From Lineolata rhizophorae (Eukaryota; Ascomycota; Dothideomycetes; Lineolatales; Lineolataceae): 64,000 nucleotides of DNA. This document shows, one piece after another, positions 46,173-56,216 of this stretch. The position numbers and the translations under genes were made by a program. Where the stretch lies: NCBI GenBank assembly GCA_010093515.1, contig MU001679.1:980809-1044808 (forward strand). Reading direction: 5' to 3'. The notes below the pieces were generated by a model. That model saw nothing but the letters and a program-made list of their open reading frames with translations, was not told the origin of the DNA and ran no database searches. Within the stretch, counting starts at the first letter, position 1; each line of letters begins with the position of its first letter.

Positions 46173-47070
46173 ATGGTATGTGCCAACGCGAGCTCGCTAT
46201 TCATCCTCTGCAAATGCTGACTTTAATTTCTTCTACAGGCGATCAAGCACAACCAGCAGATCCCGCACAACCATTTCCGCAAGGATTGGCAGCGCCGCGT
46301 GCGCTGCCACTTCGACCAGGTAATTCCCCTCTCAGCCCGCTGAGAGCAGTGGCGCCTGCGTACAAAAGGCAAACCGTCAGGAAAGTGACCGTCGTCAAGC
46401 TGACCCTCGGTTCCTCCTTGCAAATTCTATAGCCTGGTCGCAAGCACCGTCGCCGGGAGGCTCGTCGTGCCAAAGCCGCCGCGGTAGCTCCGCGCCCCGT
46501 CGACAAGCTCCGCCCGATTGTGCGATGCCCGACCATCAAGTACAATCGCCGCGTCCGTCCCGGCCGTGGCTTCTCCCTCGAGGAGCTCAAGGTATGCACG
46601 CAACACCGGCGAGATAACAATTTATGTGCACATTTGTATGATGCTGACTTCTTCAACTTTTCCAGCTCGCTGGCATCCCCCGCAAGCTCGCGCCCACCAT
46701 CGGTATCGCTGTCGACCCGCGCCGTCAGAATCTGTCTGAGGAGGGCCTGAACGCCAACGTTGAGCGCCTTAAGGAGTACCGCAAGCGCCTGATCATCTTC
46801 CCGCGCCGCGCTGGCAAGGTCAAGGACGGCGATGCGCCCGCCGAGGAGGTCAAGAAGGCCAAGAGCGGTGAGGGCATCACCCGTGACCTCGGCGCCATCC
46901 TCCCCATCGCCAACCCAATCGAGGTCTCGGAGGTCACCAAGTCGGAGGTCAAGGGCGAGGAGAACGCATTTCGGAAGCTGCGCCTTGCGCGCTCCGACGC
47001 TCGTCTCGTGGGTGTGCGGGAGAAGCGTGCGAAGGCCAAGGCCGAGGAAGCTGCTGCTCAGAAGAAGTAA
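46173..47070 (+). CDS. RPL13: 60S ribosomal protein eL13 (RPL13)
   Basis: Component of the large ribosomal subunit. Four exons: 46173-46175 (only the ATG), 46239-46319, 46433-46591, 46666-47070; introns 63, 113 and 74 bases, all GT..AG. The product is 215 residues: [106 protein letters not shown] and a Lys/Ala/Glu tail ending in AAAQKK. Sequence is the universal eL13 core. Splitting the gene right after the ATG is common in ribosomal-protein genes. The second intron starts with a 7-bp hairpin just behind its 5' splice site. Confidence 0.96.
46329..46346 (+). promoter_or_regulatory. Hairpin next to 5' splice site of RPL13 intron 2
   Basis: CTCTCAG, loop CCCG, CTGAGAG: a perfect 7-bp stem that begins nine bases into intron 2 of the eL13 gene. 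Its position could hinder or shape 5' splice-site recognition, as intron structures do in some self-regulated ribosomal-protein genes. No direct evidence of use. Confidence 0.4.
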
Positions 47071-47430
47071 ATAATGGGCGGTGGTATGCACGGGCGATAC
47101 GAGGGCTAGGAGGCATGTTCTTATGGCTAGGATCAAAGGAGTTTGTAGGCACAACTCTAGATACCTGAAAATAAGATCAACTGAGGTGTTCCCCACGAGT
47201 TTAGGCTCTAAGATATGTGACGTATGGTCATTACCATCAATTTCGTTCATGTGACATTATTCGGAATTAGAGTATGATAACCACAAAACTGTGCTATAGA
47301 ACGATAAAATGCAGTAACGTGGCAACCAACGCCGCCTACCCAACCCATGCATAAAACACGGTAACCGCATGCGATCTTAACGGAAAACAAGCGTGTGAGA
47401 ATCCTGTTTGACTGAGGCCCCGAGACCCAT
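47071..47430. other. Convergent intergenic region
   Basis: Short 3'-3' spacer between eL13 and the Golgi pH regulator gene; nothing recognised. Confidence 0.5.
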
Positions 47431-49105
47431 CTAATTCCTCTTTCCGATTTCTATATCATCGTCCAGCAATCCATCATCCTCATCGTCCCACCCACTACCT
47501 CGTACCTTCCTTCCGATCCAGATACCCACTGCAGTCAACCCACTCACGGCCAAGAACCAGCCCTCGAACCAAGCCTCCACAAATCTTGGCTCAAGGGGCG
47601 CTTCAAGCGCGCCTGAAATGACCGAACCCACTTCTTGCGGGAGATTGGACCGCAACAGCAGCGCTGAACTGATAACGTATGTAGCAGATATCTGGCTGAC
47701 TATGAGGGCGAGATTGGCATGGGCGTGGCGAAGCACGCCGGGCACGAGGCGGGCGAAGAGCAAGAAGGTTTGCAGAACGCTGTTGAACGAGAGCAATAGC
47801 ATGACGCCGGAGAGCAAGAAGGAAATCTGGCGACTCCACGCAGCCCGGTCGATGGTGGGGTCCCAATGTTTGGCGAGTAGGGCGAGGATGTTGTTGATAG
47901 GGTCCGAAGCGGCAAAGGACGCGCTTGGGGCCGACATGCGGCGTACAGTTGCAATGCTAGTCGCGATGATCCGGTAGAGGCAGTAGGACGCGAATATGTA
48001 CGAGAAAATGGTCAAGACGCGACCTAATGGAGTGCGGGCGCGTAGTTGGGAGGAACGGCGCGACTGCAGGGAGAGCAGAGAGTGGCTGAGTGACGTCTGC
48101 ATCGTTTCTAGGCCGCTGACTTCCAGCTCGAGCGCACGTAGCTCCTGCGCGTCGGCGTTCGTACGGAACGTGTTCATCATACGCACCACGAAGCCTTCGG
48201 GCGGGGGCGCCTCAGACATCTTGCGCCGGAGGGCGCGTAGCCGGCTACGCTTGATCTGGAGCATCTCGGTTGTAGCGTCGAGACCGGCGTGCTTGCGGGT
48301 CACATCGGTTTCGGTAACCTAGCAGCCACCAATGTCAACATTGTCTCTGATACAATATACATAGGAAGGGGATGCATACCGGTCTTTGTTTGGCGCCAAA
48401 AGTCTGCCAAAGTGCGCTAACCGCGGCGAAGCCCGCCAGGGACGCCATCAAGGCAATTCCGATGACCGCAATGCGCTCTAGACATCCTTCACTGAAGCTA
48501 TGATCCCGCACGTATGATTCCTCATGTAAATATTGCCCCAGAAAGCCCCGCCCTAGATACCAGAAGGCCACAAGCCAGCACACTAATCCTAGGGTTTCGA
48601 GGACCCAAGCTGCCCGTAGCCGTCTACCACTTCCCGAAAACGTCCACCCGGCAGCGGAGATCACGGACTGGATCTCGAGTGCGGGTGCGGCGAGTATGAG
48701 GAGGAAGAGTAGCGACATAAGCGTGAACTTGAAAGCGACAGAGCGGGCGACTGGATTCAGTGTGTTCGAAATCTCGCACAAGATTAGTTCGACCAGTACG
48801 GCGGAGAGCGCAATGTTAGCCGAGAACGTGACGGCCGCGAGGCTTTTTGCGGATGGTCTCAGGAGGCGTTGGCTCGGCGATCGGGACTGCTGGAAGCTGA
48901 AGTTGTGCGAAGGCAACTGGTCATTGTGGTCTTTTCGGGACTGCTGGCCCGATAATAGAGGGAACAGTTTCTGAGACACGGCCGTGGCGACGATGAGGAA
49001 GGTGAGAATGAAGGGTAGCGACGAGAACAAAACCACTGGCAGTCTGCGCTGCATCACGTATGCTGGAATGCAGTCGTCATCGCAGACGTTGTCTGATGGG
49101 ACCAT
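47431..49105 (-). CDS. Golgi pH regulator homologue (GPHR/GPR89/GTG family)
   Basis: Polytopic membrane protein related to animal GPHR, a Golgi anion channel needed for acidification, and plant GTG1/2. Exons 49105-48380 and 48318-47431 join over a 61-base intron as FGAKQRPVTETDVTRK, 537 residues. N-terminal membrane segments include PVVLFSSLPFILTFLIVATAV, an interior set (ALSAVLVELILCEI, FTLMSLLFLLILAAPAL, VLETLGLVCWLVAFWYLG, AVIGIALMASLAGFAAVSALW), then a cytosolic coiled loop (MLQIKRSRLRALRRKM ... LRALELEVSGLETMQ) and C-terminal membrane segments (TIFSYIFASYCLYRIIATSI, FLLSGVMLLLSFNSVLQTFL, ALIVSQISATYVISSALLL, WFLAVSGLTAVGIWIG). The order TM block, coil, TM block is typical. Ends in an acidic tail. 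Confidence 0.88.
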
Positions 49106-49665
49106 GAGGATATCACGACGGGTTATCGATAAATGGCGCGTTTGCGCAAGACGGTCGGGGGAGGGTTAATTGCCAAGGTGCTCTCTAGCGGACAAACCAC
49201 TGTTCGAGCTGAAGTCGAGCAAAGCAGGTGCACATAGAAGAGTTGACTCGCTCAAGAGGAGACGCCAAAGTAGGACGTGGACTCCACGCTCATTTGTGCG
49301 TTGCGGCGCACTTGGAGGACTTGTCAGCCGCGAGCGTTGAAGAAGGGTCGTGCGGTTAGTACATACAGTACGTAGTGCGTACTACTACCTACATAATAGG
49401 GCAGGGTGTGGCCCGGGGCACTCCCGCCCTCGGCCCCTGTGGGTGCCTGCGCCAAGCTGCAGGCCAATGTCGAGTTGACGCACAAGTGCCCGGGGAGTTC
49501 AAAATCAAAGTCGTTAGGGCAAAGTTCACGTTAATATCACGCTGCGCCCTCGAAATAGCATTTCTTCAATTCTTAAACTACCCGAGTAATTTCGTGGGTT
49601 GTAAGAATGGCATACCTGCCCATAGACCACCGCCCACATTACACCGGAAGACAGCGGTCGCTCAT
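49106..49665. other. Intergenic: GPHR promoter
   Basis: Both neighbours are on the minus strand, so this carries the GPHR promoter and the 3' flank of the stress-protein gene. Around 49360-49400 lie TACGTAG, ACTACTACC and TACATAA words like those near other genes of the window. Confidence 0.45.
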
Positions 49666-51516
49666 CTATTCCTTGGGCACCCCAGCCGAGCCTGTGCCTG
49701 CCTCAGCTTTAGGACTTTCCTCCGGCTTGCTAGAGTCTGCGGGCAATGACGTGGCAGATGCTGCGGCTATGGGATCATCCGCAAGCGTACGAGGACTAAC
49801 ATCGTCCGACTGCGGAACTGGAATGCTCTCGCCCTGCGAGGGCTGGTGGTCGAACCGCCCGTCTAGCTCATCAGGCTCGCTGCTTGACACACTACTCGAA
49901 ATAGGACTGTCCAGATTTTCGGAGTCTGGACTCTTCATCACCACCCCAGGGCTCTTTGTAGATACATCGTCTGGCGGTCCCTCTGTGACCGGTGTGTGTG
50001 GCTCCGCCCTGTGCATCTGAGAGAGAGGGCTTTCTTGATATTTCGCGTTCACTCCTATTGCAGCGGCTACGGCGACTGCTTCGGCTTCTTGCTGCGAATT
50101 ACTTGTGGGCGTGAGGTCGACTAGGCTGTTCCGATGGCTGCTGTCAAGAATGTGGCTTAGATCCCCACCACTCTTCCTGAGCAGCTCCTGGTAGCCTTGG
50201 CGCGCGGGATCAGCCAGTCGTTTTTTCTTCGTCTTGGCTCGCTTTGAGTTCGGCCGGACGACTATTACCGGCACCGGTGAGTGCTGTAGGCAGTATTTGG
50301 ATACTGAACCTGGTAGCAAGCCCTGAAAGCCACCCAAACTCCTGCCTCGGGTGCCTACGATAAGCATTGCGGGTTCATAAAGATTAATCTGTAGTTGTCA
50401 GCATGAATGACGTCCGCTGAGAATTAAATTGACCAACATACCATTTCGTCTATGACTTTATTTGTTTTGCCGACGGCAAACTCTAAGATGAGGTTAATGG
50501 CTTTCTGCTCGGTATTCTTCTCTTGAATCTTTTCCATTAGACGCTCGGCTTCCATCCGATACCGGCCCTCGTCAACGCTAGGATCCGCCGCGACGCTTGA
50601 GTCTTTCTCGACCACCCGTAGGCAGACGATCTCGTCGCCATCGTCGACCAGTTCATCGATGAGCCACTCGAGGGCATACTCGGAGTAGTCATTCGAGTCC
50701 AGACCACACAAGAAGGTTCGTGATCGCTTCGAATATTCATAGTCCTTGTGCTTTCTGATCAGGGTGAAGGAGTTCTCCTCGACGAGCGAGTCTCGTGTGT
50801 CAAAGGTGTCAAACGAAACCCGGGGTTGAAACTGCCTTTAGGCTCCAATTGTCAGCCATGCCTGTTCCGGCGCGTGACGAACATCGAATGGCCAGTAGAT
50901 ATAATGACGGACACGTGACAATTCGCGTCTAGTCTAAAAGAGAGAGATTCTTGGCCCGTGTCGAGCATACCCCCGGGTCCTTCCTGTCAGTTTTGGAGAC
51001 TTTGGAGTTTTGGGCGATTTGGACGGCGTTGGCGGCTTGAGAAATTCTTCTGTAGCGGGCGACCCCTGCGCTGAATCGGGAGAGTTGGGTGGGGAAGACA
51101 TCGTGGGGAGGGATTGCGGGGTAGTGTAGAAGGCTCGTAGGGCAAATTAAGGCGCGGTCGAGGGCACGATCGGCATCGGGACGCGCGTAGCAGACGACTT
51201 GGAGAATAAAGAACGAGACAGAGAGCACGCGAGCGATGCGCAGTGTAAGTACTTACGGGGGAGGCGGAGGACTGGACATGCGTCGTCCGGTGCGTGGCCG
51301 AGTGGCCTTCGGGCTGCCGGTGGGCAGGCCCACTCGGGCGTTCGGCAGGAACTGGATGGACGGCCGGCGACCCTCCTGCATGCCGTCGCCGGACGGATTG
51401 GCGGGAAGCAGCAACGGGCTCACGGTCTGCTGAGCGTGCTGAGGCTGCCCTGGCGGTGCAGACGGGCGGCTCGTAGGGGACGGCGACCCCTCCTCGCGCG
51501 TGGGGGAGCCGGCCAT
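49666..51516 (-). CDS. Universal stress protein (UspA) family protein
   Basis: Exons on minus: 51516-51257, 50835-50442, 50388-49666; 458 residues. Intron 1 is 421 bases; its acceptor at 50836 was chosen because it alone nearby keeps frame into FQPRVSFDTFDTRDS. Residues 1-95 are disordered and Pro/Ser-rich. The Usp fold follows from RTFLCGLDSNDYSEYALEWL through DEIVCLRVVE, AINLILEFAVGKTNKVIDEM, MLIVGTRGRS and SVPV-type end strand VPVIVVRP. The nucleotide-binding glycines are GTRG (about 230-233) and GS (245-246), two residues further apart than in the classic GxxGx9GS. A 190-residue disordered, Ser/Pro/Asp-rich tail ends the protein. Fungal Usp proteins often carry such tails; role in stress signalling is by family only. 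Confidence 0.85.
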
Positions 51517-52323
51517 AATCGCACTCTGATTGGTATGCGCCTGCCGTCGGACGAGGCACGACTTCGTGTGGAGTAGCCTTTTTGGAGAAGAGCAGTGTCG
51601 AGCTTGGGGTCTTCAGTCCCGTGGACGGATCCGTCGGGGGTTCGTGCGCGAGCGCCGGGTGACGATATGTCTGCAGGCCCAGATTCTCGCTGCGCGCGCT
51701 TGCTGCAGCGTTGCTTCTCGCTCGTGGCGCTCGCCCCGGGTGCCTCGCCGGCGGTCGAGGAGGGCTGGTTAGGTCCCGGAGAGATGCTGGGACTTGTCGA
51801 CAGGAGAACGAGGACGGCCTTTGGGCATCTCTACTGTACCCCCGCGACTGGAAAAAGGCCCGGAGCTAGCCTTTATTATTTGCTGGATCAGCAAACGTCA
51901 AGGGCGGGCTTCTGCCCCGGTGAAGTCTTGGGACTTCTTGGCCTTCGAAGCGACTGCGGAGCACTGGGGCTAAACCGCATCCGCACTACCATGAAAGTCA
52001 TGCTCTCATTGGAGGTTCAGCGTCTTGGAGCCTGCATGCAGTCAGCTGTTGCGTAACGGTGGTGGGCTTGGCAGGCCCGGCGGTCTATCAGGTATCCCGA
52101 GTCCCGCTGGGTCGGTGGGAAGGTACCCGGCGCAATCCCACGCGGAGTGGAACCGACGTATTAAAGAGTATACTGTCACTACTGGTAAGAATAATGGGAT
52201 AGACGATCATTTATTGCATCCACTACTACGAGCCGTCACAGCCGCGTTCCTATAGAAGAGGTTATAGTATAACCATCATTCCCAAGACTTTAGGACCCAT
52301 ATGCGAGGCGAATCTTCACTCCA
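51517..52323. other. Intergenic: stress-protein promoter and zuotin 3' flank
   Basis: Neighbours are both on the minus strand. A plus-strand frame at 51595-52056 is open but has no motif and reads as promoter DNA. Nothing else recognised. Confidence 0.45.
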
Positions 52324-53781
52324 CTAGCCCTCCAAAGTCTTAGCTTCGCCCTTCTTCAATTTCCCAGCACCAACAAGTCTCTCTACTTCAACGGCAAAGA
52401 TGCTCTTGATTTCCGCCGCGTCCTTCTTGCCCTCGAGCTTGCCGGTTAAGGCTGCAATGCCCTCATTGTCAAGCTTTGTGATTATGAGGTCCACATCATT
52501 CAAGACTCCACCGACCTGTGCGGGAGGGGCATCGTCGCCTTCATAGAAGTAGTTCACTTCCTTAACACTGCCACGGATGACGCGCTTATTTTTCTTGGCG
52601 GCAGTTTTGACTGCCTCCTTAGCCTTCTTGTCCTGGGCGCGCTTCTCCTTCTCCGCTGCCTCTTCCTCAGCTTTTCGGCGGGCCTCTTTCTCCTTCGCCT
52701 TGGCGGCTTCCTCGGCTTGTCGCTTCGCCTCAGCCTCCTTCTCCAAGCGCTTTTTGTTCTTTTGAGCATGTTCCTCTTTTCTGAACCTCTTTATCCGCTC
52801 ATCCAGGGCGAGGGCATCGTCAACTAGCTTTCGCAGCCGCGCAGTATCTTCCGTTTTCTTCTTCTTGCGAGTATTCTGATTCTTCCGCTCAATGTGCCTC
52901 TTCTGGTCGCGGTTCTCGTTGTCATCGGGCACGTCCTCATCCAGATATTCGAAGGTCCTCCAGCTATCAAAATCATACCAGAAATTGTAAAACTTTTCGA
53001 CCTCCTCTTTTGTGCTCTTATCATTGCCAATTTTAGGGACGGGCTGCCGTTTCGAAAATCGGGCCTCAGACTCGAACACAGGACCCCAGAGCTTGTAGAA
53101 GTTGCCTTTTTGAGTCTCCTTCTTTGTCGGAGGCTCGACGTCCGCATTCTCGTCGATCGAATCGAACTGGCGGCGTTTGACGGGATCAAGCAAAATTTCC
53201 GTTGCTTTCTGAATGCACTTGAAGAAAGAGTCGTCATCTGCATTCCCAGCAGCTGCCTTCTTGTCCGGGTGGTGCTTTAGAACTTTCTTGCGATGAGCAC
53301 GCTTGATCTGGTCCTCGGTGGCTTTGTAGCGATACTTAGATAAGCCAAGCACGGCGTAGTGATCTTGACCCTGTGAGGCGTCAGATGATTCTAAAATATT
53401 ACGGTGTTTCGCTTTGACCATACCTTCCAATCCTTAGGATCACGCTGGAGCATCAGTGGGTCTTCCGACTCACTAATGTCACCCTCATCTTCATCCTCCA
53501 CCTTCTTGACATTTTCTTGTGCTTGGATGCGTTCGTCTTCGGAAAACGTACGTTTGTGACGCTTCTATAAAGATCGAATATGTGGTTGGTCGAAGCTCAT
53601 AATATTCATGCATGCGATGCAAACGACTTACTCTGCGAGCGTGAGCTAGGAAGTGCGGGCCAACTGGTTCGACGTTCCGTTGAGTCGGCGCAGAGAGAGA
53701 GCTCAAAGCCTTGAAGTCTTTCTCAGCCGCCCAACCCTCCGGGAGTACCGGGAGTGGGATGGAAACCTGTATTGTGGCCAT
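52324..53781 (-). CDS. ZUO1: Zuotin, ribosome-associated J-domain chaperone
   Basis: J-protein of the ribosome-associated complex; with Ssz1 it stimulates the Hsp70 Ssb on nascent chains. Exons on minus: 53781-53632, 53564-53424, 53370-52324 (445 aa, yeast 433). Introns of 67 and 53 bases keep frame; the second sits just before the J domain (DPKDWKGQDHYAVLGLSKYR). J domain about 98-170 with HPD at 131-133. Next comes the zuotin homology region (FYKLWGPVFESEARFSKRQPVP, NFWYDFDSWRTFEYLDED), then a long Lys/Glu/Ala helix that in yeast contacts the ribosome, and a C-terminal bundle (LIITKLDNEGIAALTGKLEG). Starts 217 bases from MZM1, divergently. Confidence 0.95.
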
Positions 53782-53997
53782 AGCGAAATGGTTGCGGTGT
53801 CCCGGACGCTCCTGTGGTGTCGCCTAAGGTAAGACCAATCCGTTTTGGCCAAACTTTTTCCATCCACCGGATCATTAATTTTCCGGGTTCCGTTAATGCC
53901 CGTCTAGAAAGCCGCTTCTACTTTTAAGACCCCCGGGGTCCTTCGCCTTTCTTTTATCAAAAATCCTTTTAATTTTGCTTTCGTGTCAACAAAGGAA
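53782..53997. promoter_or_regulatory. Bidirectional promoter zuotin / MZM1
   Basis: Only 216 bases separate the two start codons, so both promoters must overlap here: one gene acts at the ribosome, the other in mitochondrial complex III assembly. It contains a CT-rich run and a CCCCCGGGG-like stretch; no factor site identified. Confidence 0.5.
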
Positions 53998-54431
53998 ATG
54001 GCATTGGCCGCTTATCGCCAATTATTGCGATCGACTCGCGTAGCATTTCAAGGTGCGAAACCACGAACCCTGACTTTTGGAAGTTCGCTCAATGTCTAAC
54101 ATACGACGTAGGTGACGAATTCATGCTGAATGCTGCTAGAGCGCAAGCACGAAGCGCATTTGACCAGAATCGATCACTCTCATCTGGAAGCGAGGAAGCC
54201 CAGAAAAGTGTTGATCACGCCGGGGAAGTCGCAAAGGTACTGAGGGAAAATGTAGTCCAAGGGCGATCTGTTGAGGACGGGCGCTATAGTATGTTCCCTG
54301 GGTCCAGAGTGAATGAACCAGGCTGACTTGTGGCAGGACTCAGGATACACGAATACACCGAGCTTGGGGACAATGAGACTGTCAAAACTGCGGGACAAAG
54401 GAATAAATTAACGGAGAAATGCTCTTCATGA
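53998..54431 (+). CDS. MZM1: Mitochondrial zinc maintenance protein MZM1 (LYR family)
   Basis: Matrix LYR protein (LYRM7 homologue) that stabilises the Rieske protein Rip1 before its insertion into complex III. Exons 53998-54052, 54112-54288, 54337-54431 give 108 residues; introns 59 and 48 bases. The product reads MALAAYRQLLRSTRVAFQGD, EFMLNAARAQARSAFDQNRS, then EEAQKSVDHAGEVAKVLREN, VVQGRSVEDGRYRLRIHEYT and ELGDNETVKTAGQRN. The YRQLLR segment is the LYR-like helix; DGRYRLRIHEYTELGDNETV is diagnostic of Mzm1. At the last junction two AG acceptors stand close; 54336 gives the family sequence. Too small and split to stand out as an open frame. Confidence 0.92.
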
Positions 54432-54557
54432 TATCTTAGCCGGCTATTTAGCCCTTCCTTTGACCTGTATTGATACCCATTACCCGTGAGCTCCTCGTCG
54501 ATGGCTGTAGAGATACACCAACACCAGCTCAATGCAGTCGTACAAAGCTGGCAAACC

Positions 54558-55826
54558 TTAGTTGCCAGCTAAGCTAGCATATTTGACGTTGTCATCAGCA
54601 CCGGGCGGAGCTGCAATTGCCGCTAAGCTGTCGAGATCATTTTCCGCAGCAGCAGGCTGTTCAGCCAAAGCTCCAGCACCTTCAGCAGTACTTCCATCTC
54701 TGGCCCTTCTGTTTCCAGCAATAGCTCGCCCCTCCTTTGCATAGGCCAAACGTTGTTCCCGCTCCATTGTATCCAACGGTTTAGGCTTGCCCCATTGAAC
54801 ACGAAGTGGGCATCCCTTGATAATTGCTTTGCCTTGGCAAGCCTCTGCAGCCGCTTCAGCCCCTTGTCTGGTAGCGTAGTTGATAAACGCACAGTGCGCC
54901 CGATGTGAACAGACAATAGACCTAAGTTGCCCGTGTTGGGTGAAGAATGTCCGAATCTCATGTTCCGGGAGGTCGTCTTCCACACCAGTGATGAAAAGGG
55001 AGGTGATGTTTGGGTCTGTAGGCGGGAGGATATCCTGAGGGGTCGGCTCTATTGAGGGCAGGCCCATCCGCCCACCTCTACCACCACGTCCCCTGCGAGC
55101 CCCGCGGTATCCACGAAGCCTAGCAAACTCTCGCGTATCGCGTGTACGCATTGGGCCCGGGAGATGTGACGGTCCACTGCTACTCTCTGGCGCTGGAAGG
55201 GCTTTCTGGCCGCCTTCGGATGTCTCCGCTTCTTCCAGCCTTCTCTGCTTCTTGTAGTATGGCTCGCTCCTTGCCAACCGGCTCAACAACTCCCGCGCTT
55301 TTTCGTCCGTTTTCTCATACGCGTCCATAGGCCCGCGACCTTCCTCGATTTCCTTTTCGTGTACTTGCGCGTAATATTCACGGTTGATGGCGCTCTGCGG
55401 TCCCGGCGCCACCATTTTCAGAGCAGCGTCGCGGACAACGATAGGCAGGCCGAAGGATAAATCGAGCATGCAGCACTGGCAGCAGTTCTTGAGGCGAGCG
55501 CATGTCAGGCAGATGTTGGTACGCTTCTGTCGAGACGTGCGGTCGGCTTTCCACCGGAAGATCGTGAATGGGCGCGTGCATATCTTGCCTACCGAACTGT
55601 CAGCACCTTCATTAAGTAGCCAAAAGTATGTGTTAGACATACATTCCGCACCATAATCTTCCTTCAGCATTTGCACGTACGGGTTATCTGGAAGACATCG
55701 TTCGCTATCGCATAGTTAGCCCAAAGCTTCAACAAGGGTAGAGAAGATCAATACCTACCAGACGGAGGGAAAATCGGTACTCTCGTGGCCGCTTCGATTA
55801 ACGTCGTGCTTCACTTGCGGCGGCAT
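54558..55826 (-). CDS. SLT11: Pre-mRNA splicing factor SLT11/ECM2 (RBM22 homologue)
   Basis: Nineteen-complex-related factor that helps position U2/U6 helix II in the active spliceosome. Exons on minus: 55826-55759, 55704-55643, 55588-54558 (386 aa); introns of 54 bases each. Junctions give DFPSVCERCLPDNPYVQMLK and GAECKICTRPFTIFRWK. Zinc fingers: CERC, then C with KICTRPF, CLTCARLKNCCQCC, as in RBM22. Then LDLSFGLPIVVRD, a helical linker (REYYAQVHEKEIEEG), an Arg/Gly-rich basic stretch (RGYRGARRGRGGRGG) and one RRM, about residues 238-312 (SLFITGVEDDLPEHEIRTFF, HCAFINYATRQGAEAA, LRVQWGKPKPL). Ends 127 bases from the convergent MZM1 stop and diverges from ERG6. Confidence 0.94.
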
Positions 55827-56216
55827 GATTGAACAAAGCGCGGGTATGCGTAGGTCAGAGGATTGCGGGGTGTGGCAGAGAACCGTGGCTGCGACGCACT
55901 ACCTACTACGTACGTACGTAGTAGGTTTCTCGGAAGAGCGGGCGTTCCCAGTTCCGAAACGGCGCGGCCTGAGCAGCCCGGTTGCGGTTGCGATTGGTCC
56001 GCGGCGAAGGCGGTGTGGCGTTGCACAGGCCGCGAAGTCACCAGGGACGAACCTATAACGTTATTCGGGAGGAGGCGAGCCGAGCCCCCTCTTGGCAAAC
56101 CGTCCAAGAAGGAAATTAGTTGTTGCCCCTTCTCCCGGTCAATTGGCGGTTTGACACACCTCCACTCGACTTGACCTTTCTGTGCGAACACTTGTGTTCC
56201 CTCAATACTGGCCACG
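55827..56216. promoter_or_regulatory. Divergent promoter SLT11 / ERG6
   Basis: 390 bases serve two genes. Contents: a 26-bp perfect palindrome (55901-55926) and two CCAAT-box cores in inverted form (ATTGG near 55993 and 56140). The last 90 bases form the ERG6 leader. SLT11 leader is short. Confidence 0.55.
55901..55926. promoter_or_regulatory. 26-bp perfect palindrome built on ACGTACGTACGT
   Basis: Left arm ACCTACTACGTAC and right arm GTACGTAGTAGGT are exact reverse complements with no spacer. Each arm contains CTACTACGTA, related to the CTACGTAG motif seen elsewhere in the window. It sits about 75 bases before the SLT11 start and 290 before ERG6. Could be a double binding site for a dimeric factor or just a cruciform-prone repeat. 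Confidence 0.7.
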
